DNA from: Selaginella moellendorffii
Taxonomy: Eukaryota > Streptophyta > Lycopodiopsida > Selaginellales > Selaginellaceae
Reading direction: 5' to 3'
Assembly: GCF_000143415.4 (NCBI RefSeq)
Contig: NW_003314347.1
Span: 145,038-209,037, forward strand
Length of the DNA stretch: 64,000 bases
Below are positions 59,641 through 64,000 of the stretch, in pieces. Numbering within the stretch: position 1 is the stretch's first letter; every line of letters starts with the position of its first letter. The notes beneath the pieces are model-generated. The model made no database searches, was not told the origin of the DNA, and saw nothing but the letters and a program-made list of their open reading frames with translations. Made by a program: the position numbers and the translations under genes.

Positions 59641-60270
59641 CCTTGTTCAACTTGCTGTATTTGCTGAGGCTGCTCTTCAGGTTCATAAGATTGTGAATGA
59701 TTTGTTCGAAAGCAGGCCGAAGCACGTCCGCCTAAGAAGGATCTCCATCGTTTTGTAAAATGGCCGAAGTATGTTCGAATCCAGAGTTTTGAATCTTCGA
59801 CTGCTGAAGGTTCCTCCTACGATCAACCAATTCACCAGCTTGATCAGCAGCATGATCACGATTTTGTAATGCTGAAACTTCCTTCACCAGCTGCTGCTTT
59901 GTTTAAAATGCTCTTGAAGAAGAATGAGAGGATATTGAAGAGGGCTGGAAGAAGCCACTCGTTTTCAAAGATGGTTTCCGGTGAATAAACTTACTGTGAT
60001 AATAAAACAGAATAATTTATTAAGTTCTTTATTTGTAGTTATTTAATAAATGAGTATGCTCCTTTTAAAAATATTACTCAGCATTTTATTAAAATCCAGA
60101 TCCAAAACAGCGCCGCTGTGTTGGAACGTTACATTGTGCTAATTGTCAGCCAGAGCCTTCCTCCTTTTTAATCCTCATCTCCGAGTTACCTATAAGCTAC
60201 CACACGGATCAGTGGCTCATTTAAGGACACGACCTGAGGAACAAAGTTTCGAAAGAAATAAAATACTCAC

Positions 60271-62046
60271 ATTTATATCATTTTCTTGCCAGTTGACAAA
60301 GGGATACTTGTTAACGCTCTCGCCCAACCTTTCTCTAATATTTGCCTGAACAAATTTGAGCAGCAAGTAAACACAAAAAACTTGTTAATACCTCCAATTG
60401 TTCCTCTTCCCAGCCAAGAATTGCGTTGCTGCCAAGCGCCCGTAACATTCCTTGATAAAACACATAGGCATCCTTTTCTTCAACAACTTCTGATCCTGTG
60501 GGAAACGGGCGACTCTCCTGTACACCAAATTCTGTGAAACAGGGGAAGAAAACGACTTATCAACACACCTGACTTATATAAAGGACTCCAACAGGGGCGA
60601 CGATTTCGGTGGGTAATCTGATTCCACAAAAGCGTGCTTGAAACTCCATCTCACGCTCCTGGAACAACTGTTCCATGTCTTGAACGGATGTGGAGGCATC
60701 CTTGAATGCCTCCTCTTGAAAAGAATCTCCACACCGTCTTCGCAGCTCGGAAACCTTGAAATCTCAAGCTCAGAGTCTGAACACACAAAATAGCAGAAAC
60801 TCACCTACTTTTCAAATATACTGACTGACTCAGGAGTAACTCTTCCATCCCTCAACCTCACGTAGCCAAACACATCCAAGATAGAGTACCGATATTCTTT
60901 TGCAGACCACACCTGAGAAGTTTTAAGCCAATGCAGACTTACAGAGGAAATAAATAAATAAATAAAAATCACACCTTCAAGTACAAGCGGTCAATCGGCA
61001 GCCTCTTCTGCAATCTATCCACAAAGAGCCTTGCACCCCCCAAAGAAACTTGATATACATCCTCCGGCTTGAGACTAAAACACAAACGGAGCTGTAGAGA
61101 TCAGGTTCATGAAACGAACGCTTACCTCCATTTACATTCGGCAATGACACGAGGAACCCAGGTTGCAACACCATCAATGCACCATGCTCCGCCCCTCAAT
61201 GCAAACATCAGGATGTCCATGACCCATCTCTGCGTGCATCCAGCAAACACTTAATAGTTAGCAGAAGAATCATGCATACAGTTAGCTTACCAGATTCTGT
61301 TTTTTGGAGGACGATTCATGCGCTGCATCTTTCTCGACGTATTCGAAGCTCCCGTCAGCCTTCCTTACCTTTTCCATATACTTCGTGGAAGACTCTCGGG
61401 CAGCAATCTAAGGCTAGTTCAGTACAATAACAAAGGAAAGAAGTCTTCTTCCTTACTTGTTCACTCGCTGGCATGATGGATTTGATCCCCGTGAAAACGG
61501 CAGACATATGGGGCCTGTCTTGCAATTCGCCGTACTTGTCACCGCAGGGCTCCGCTTGGTATGCATCCTTGATCAGCCGCACAGGCTGAATCATCCTTGT
61601 GACTGCTCGCTTCATCCACGGTTTGATCGGCTGCTCGAAATCAAACTTGTCATTGGCAGGCATTCTGTGGGTGATCACTCGGATCAGCGGCTGCTGGAAG
61701 ATGAAAACATCCCGGTCTGCAGAGCAAGGGCTTGCACGAAGAAGCTTGCATGCTTGTTCCGTTGGGGACAACAAGGAAACTGGAGCCCGGGGAGACGGCT
61801 CACCGGCAGGTACCCTCGTTGCTGATGTGGCAGACGTCGCACATCCCGTATCTGCGTCACCCGATGCACCGAGAGCCCATCCGTGGTGACCGTCAAGGTG
61901 GGCTGTCTTGACGGACGTCAGAGCTTCGACTAACTCGTAGCTTGGCAAGCCGCGCAGCTGCCGCCGTAAAGCCAGTAAAGTAGAGCCTGCTTGCTGTCGC
62001 CTTCTCCTCGCTTGCGCTTCGCCGGGCTACCGTTGGCGTGCTCCAT
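60271..62046 (-). CDS. unrecognised multi-exon protein with SAP-like N-terminus (possibly broken)
   Basis: An ATG at 62046 (MEHANGSPAKRKRGEGDSKQ) opens a basic N-terminus, then, one frame away, LLALRRQLRGLPSYELVEAL reads like a SAP helix pair. Clear exons follow at 61457-62040, 61291-61407, 61126-61229, 60975-61074, about 60807-60912, about 60585-60750 and about 60415-60535, continuing to 60271. They carry NLRWVMDILMFALRGGAW, LGGARLFVDRLQKRLPIDRL, EYRYSILDVFGYVRLRDGRV, DMEQLFQEREMEFQARF and ILGWEEEQLEANIRERLGES. GT-AG borders are good, but a shift near 61980 and a one-base problem at the donor near 60807 suggest errors or decay. I do not recognise the family. Confidence 0.45.
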
Positions 62047-62304
62047 CCCTTAGGGCTAAAGATCTCGCCGAGGGTTTTGTGTCGCGCAGTGTATAGTGGA
62101 ACTTCTCTCTACCTTGACCCATTTTTTGGGAGCTCTTGAGACTCCATTGACGATCCACGACAATGAGGATTGTTTGCGCGCTTGGTTTCTCCACCATCTT
62201 CTACTTCTACTGATCACACCTTCCATTCAAGGTTAGTTCCTTTCTCTTTTTTTCTTTTTTTTTCATTCTTCTTTACTCTAGTGGAAGTATTTTGTGCTGT
62301 GTGT

Positions 62305-63217
62305 CTACAGACCAAAGCATGTGTCCGGCGAAAGTTCTTTTGAAGGTCGGCTGAGGATGAGAGTGCCTTTCACTATCTCGGCCACTCGTATCACCCCTTG
62401 GACGAACCGAGTCCGCTGGGTTTGACGCTCAAGAAGACCCCATCTTTTCTTGATCTCGTTTCCATGACAATCAGTCAAGGTTGCGGTGAACGATGGGATA
62501 GCCAATCGATCGGGTATATTCTAAAACATTTATGACGTCACATTTAGCAAATTTAACCACGTCAGCAATGCATGACATAGATCCATAAAAAATGGTGGCT
62601 CAAACAAGCAGGAAACCTTTCGTCCAATAGACCCGTTTGCAATCCGCTTACCTGCGGCCACAAAAAGGAAACAAGAGCCAAAAGAAAACAGCATCCAAAC
62701 CTTTCTGGGGTTCTACCTCCACTAACTTTATGAATGTTCTCAATAACGCTGGAAAATCCATGAGACAGCAGAACATTCCCATCTCTGATCTTTGTAGAAG
62801 CATGTTGACTATCTCCTTTTCTGCCAGAACAATCTTCTCCTGGATGAAAGTGTCCAACGGAGCAATGAGGTTCTGCTTTGCCTCTGAGTCACTGTACGTG
62901 ACTGGAAGTTTTCTGATTCTAAGCTTAAGAGACCTTATGGCGTTTCACATACTGATGGAGAGCGGTCTGCAAGTGATCAAGAAGGATACTTGACTGCTGA
63001 TTTGGCTTACCTCAACAAGTCTCATCTTTGATACATCAAGAAAATTCCCAACATCATCCAGTGGCAGATTTTTGTTGAGCTTGTGCAATACAAGAAGACC
63101 AATGTAGGTGAAGGCAATGCTGATCAGGAAGGGATTGCCATGATGACTTGTGAAAATTGACAAGCACAAGAAGGGTGCTCCTCTGTTTTTAATCAACTTG
63201 GAAACAAGGCATTTCAA
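62305..63217 (-). CDS. unrecognised multi-exon coding-like region
   Basis: Three coding-like blocks on the minus strand: 63217-62975 (FLISIAFTYIGLLVLHKLN, DDVGNFLDVSKMRLVE before a GTAAGC donor), about 62890-62695 (LDTFIQEKIVLAEKEIVNML, FPALLRTFIKLVEVEPQK before a GTTTGG donor) and 62505-62305 (RTRFVQGVIRVAEIVKGTLI, ending CFGL). Frames between blocks were not joined with certainty. Could be the end of a gene or a gene fragment; no family recognised. Confidence 0.3.
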
Positions 63218-63790
63218 CAGTGCAAAGGAAAAACTAAGGAGAATTTAACTTGAAGTGTGAGATGTGTTCAAAGTGTGGGCACCTAAGTATGGATAGTCCC
63301 ATGAAAAAGTAATGTCAAAAGGCAAATTTGAAAGAGTGTGAATCTTCCTCCGGTGTGGCATCACATTTTAAAAGTTAACATCAAGATGATGGTGACAATG
63401 AAGTAACCAACAATTTGGATGACTCAAAAAGTAGACTTGGACACCACTAGCTGTGTTCTTTGGCTGGATTTAGCAGTAGTTAATCACTCAGCTTTTGACA
63501 CTATTGAAACTTTAATAAAATTTTAATAAAACAAATTAAAAAATATTTTTAAAAATAAATTAAAAAAATTAAATAAAAAGAGAAAACATAAAATGTAAAC
63601 ATTAACTATATTTTAGGAATTTTTTATTTTTTATTTTTTCTTTTTTCTTTTTTGGGTTAGTGCATGGACCTGGACCTCATACAGTATAATAATATCAATA
63701 TTTCTAAATCACACTCATAAGTTTTTCTTAATTTGAAAATAAAACTTATTTATTAAAACTGCATTATTATATGTTTAATTAATCTAAGTC
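63218..63790. other. AT-rich intergenic DNA
   Basis: No gene seen. A T-rich/A-rich stretch lies at 63500-63660. Confidence 0.5.
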
Positions 63791-63977
63791 TATGAGTGCA
63801 TGGAATATGGAAAGGGAATACAGAAAATGTGCATCTCAATTAGCCCAAAAACCCTAGCTTATATACAGGAGCAAATGGTCCGGATTGAAACCAATCCAAC
63901 GGCTACCAAAATCCCACCAAAATCCCACTACGCTAATATTAGTATACGGCATCGTAGCCATACACTTGGCCCTCACA
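63791..63977 (-). repeat. solo LTR of the 175-bp-LTR Ty3 family
   Basis: Inverse complement of the LTR at 20961-21135 over its full length, 187 bp because a short segment (CCAAAATCCCA) is doubled. Neither flank resembles the element's interior, so it is a solo LTR. No clear target duplication. Confidence 0.85.
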
Positions 63978-64000
63978 AGTTGTAATTTATTTTTAAAGGA

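Overview
This is nuclear DNA of a land plant. Evidence: GT-AG introns of mostly 48-100 bp, chloroplast-targeted ferredoxin:thioredoxin reductase, plant-type cyclin C and SKD1/VPS4, a Single-Myb-Histone protein, PLS-type PPR fragments and large Ty3-type LTR retrotransposons. The very short introns and compact genes suggest a lycophyte such as Selaginella (inference). No rRNA, tRNA, CRISPR or bacterial-type operon was seen.

Layout. 1-2.3 kb is AT-rich decayed retrotransposon. 2.4-19.8 kb is a gene island: an RNase H-like/RBR/CCCH E3 ligase (reading frame shifted once), a PPR fragment, VPS4/SKD1, cyclin C, FTR catalytic subunit, a DBP2/RH20-type DEAD-box helicase, a small hydrophobic-hairpin protein, histone H2B (one-base frameshift), a 3-methyladenine DNA glycosylase and a Single-Myb-Histone protein. 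For most of these I resolved every exon, and the exon lengths sum to whole codons. 20-63.5 kb is mostly transposons: a Ty3 element with 175-bp LTRs (20961-25973), relics of its own family, a 1.5-kb solo LTR, then a three-level nest. 57-63.5 kb holds a decayed Ty3 pol, a PPR fragment and two unrecognised multi-exon genes. The window ends in a solo copy of the 175-bp LTR.

The nest. A minus-strand Ty3 element (30767-56949) was split in its reverse transcriptase by a plus-strand non-coding LTR element (33620-54148), with a perfect CTTTG target duplication. That element is itself split by a 14.1-kb block (38776-52869) whose ends are 21-bp perfect inverted repeats. The block has two divergent genes. 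One encodes a transposase-like protein (990 codons, two nonsense codons). The other encodes an apparently intact 1634-residue protein in nine exons, combining a ParB/sulfiredoxin-like region, an acidic/proline-rich middle and a C-terminal FCP1-like HAD domain. More than twenty copies of a 22-bp imperfect palindrome (half-site ATGGCRTGNGG) are spread through this block, in introns, intergenic DNA and in frame inside exons, and I saw none outside it. The centre holds a long inverted repeat running into an assembly gap, telomere-like TTTAGGG repeats and a duplicated segment. A transposon that encodes a ParB-like protein and carries many palindromes resembling parS in layout is the best candidate here for an undescribed system; the link between protein and palindromes is inference.
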